DNA of 64,000 bases from Promicromonospora thailandica (GTDB lineage Bacteria; Actinomycetota; Actinomycetes; Actinomycetales; Cellulomonadaceae). The notes beneath the pieces were generated by a model. It saw nothing but the letters and a program-made list of their open reading frames with translations. It ran no database searches and was not told where the DNA came from. Of this stretch, positions 63,926-64,000 are shown piece after piece. Numbering within the stretch: the stretch's first letter is position 1; each line of letters opens with the position of its first letter. The stretch is from contig NZ_JAMTCS010000006.1 in the NCBI RefSeq assembly GCF_024171955.1, positions 62,001 through 126,000 on the forward strand, written 5' to 3'. The translations under genes were made by a program, and so were the position numbers.

Positions 63926-64000
63926 GTGAGCAACGAGATCGAGATCGGACGCGGCAAGCGTGGGCGGCGCGCCTATTCCTTCGACGACATCGCGGTGGTG
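63926..64000 (+). CDS. GuaB3-family IMP dehydrogenase-related protein, 3' truncated
   Basis: The first 25 codons of a gene that runs out of the window. MSNEIEIGRGKRGRRAYSFD is the characteristic beginning of the actinobacterial GuaB3 family, a CBS-less relative of IMP dehydrogenase often encoded near guaB. The GTG is six bases after TAGGCT. The function of GuaB3 is not settled. Confidence 0.85.
   Translation, partial: MSNEIEIGRGKRGRRAYSFDDIAVV

Overview
The window is a chromosomal segment of a very GC-rich actinobacterium. GTG starts are frequent and there are no IS elements, prophage genes, tRNAs, rRNAs or CRISPR arrays that I can see. The S10/spc/alpha ribosomal cluster without rpsD, a WhiD/WhiB3-type protein, sortase-E-type LAxTG surface proteins, an F420-type oxidoreductase and a leaderless gene style fit Actinomycetota, order Micrococcales. 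Promicromonosporaceae or Cellulomonadaceae is my best guess, but this is inferred from gene content only.

Layout. 1-2483: end of the S10 operon (rpsS partial, rplV, rpsC, rplP, rpmC, rpsQ). 2617-9852: spc operon (rplN to rplO), then secY-adk-map. 9908-13942: a small membrane protein, then infA-rpmJ-rpsM-rpsK-rpoA-rplQ. 14122-17647: a ROK kinase, truA, a DUF5709 protein and rplM-rpsI. 17772-24968: cell-wall and cofactor genes (glmM, dedA-like, coaA, glmS, acpS), with a MazG-like protein, a hydrolase and an overlooked 36-residue membrane protein. 25038-28004: an F420-type oxidoreductase with a damaged start, divergent from a bifunctional NAD(P)HX repair enzyme. 28193-35427: a surface module made of a STAND-LuxR regulator, a LASTG-anchored choice-of-anchor-G protein and a copper-amine-oxidase-like protein. 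35429-40811: a methyltransferase, a membrane protein with a two-component system, GNAT, an orphan and a glutathione peroxidase. 40879-45843: RluA-like, alr, tsaE, tsaB, rimI and a sulfurtransferase. 45870-52639: an unknown membrane protein, a TrmB/LuxR-like regulator and a large LATTG-anchored subtilase. 52700-64000: tsaD, a RutE-like nitroreductase, a carboxylate-amine ligase, a THUMP-like methyltransferase, groES with CIRCE, whiD, a MerR-like regulator, guaB, a secreted flavin amine oxidase, an exonuclease and the start of guaB3.

The genes divide into two expression styles. Ribosomal operons and secreted proteins use Shine-Dalgarno sites. At least thirteen single genes or operon heads have a TANNNT -10 box ending 6-7 bases before the start codon, so their mRNAs are probably leaderless. 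Convergent gene pairs are separated by strong perfect hairpins. Two of these, downstream of truA and of guaB, are built from a shared 16-bp unit with the core CGAGATAGAAC (CGAAGTAGAAC in one copy). This palindrome-forming repeat family is the most unusual structure in the window. The other main oddities are an ATG-to-AGG-like lesion at the start of the F420 oxidoreductase and the copper-amine-oxidase-like protein, which keeps the putative copper histidines and cofactor tyrosine but not the usual asparagine before the tyrosine.
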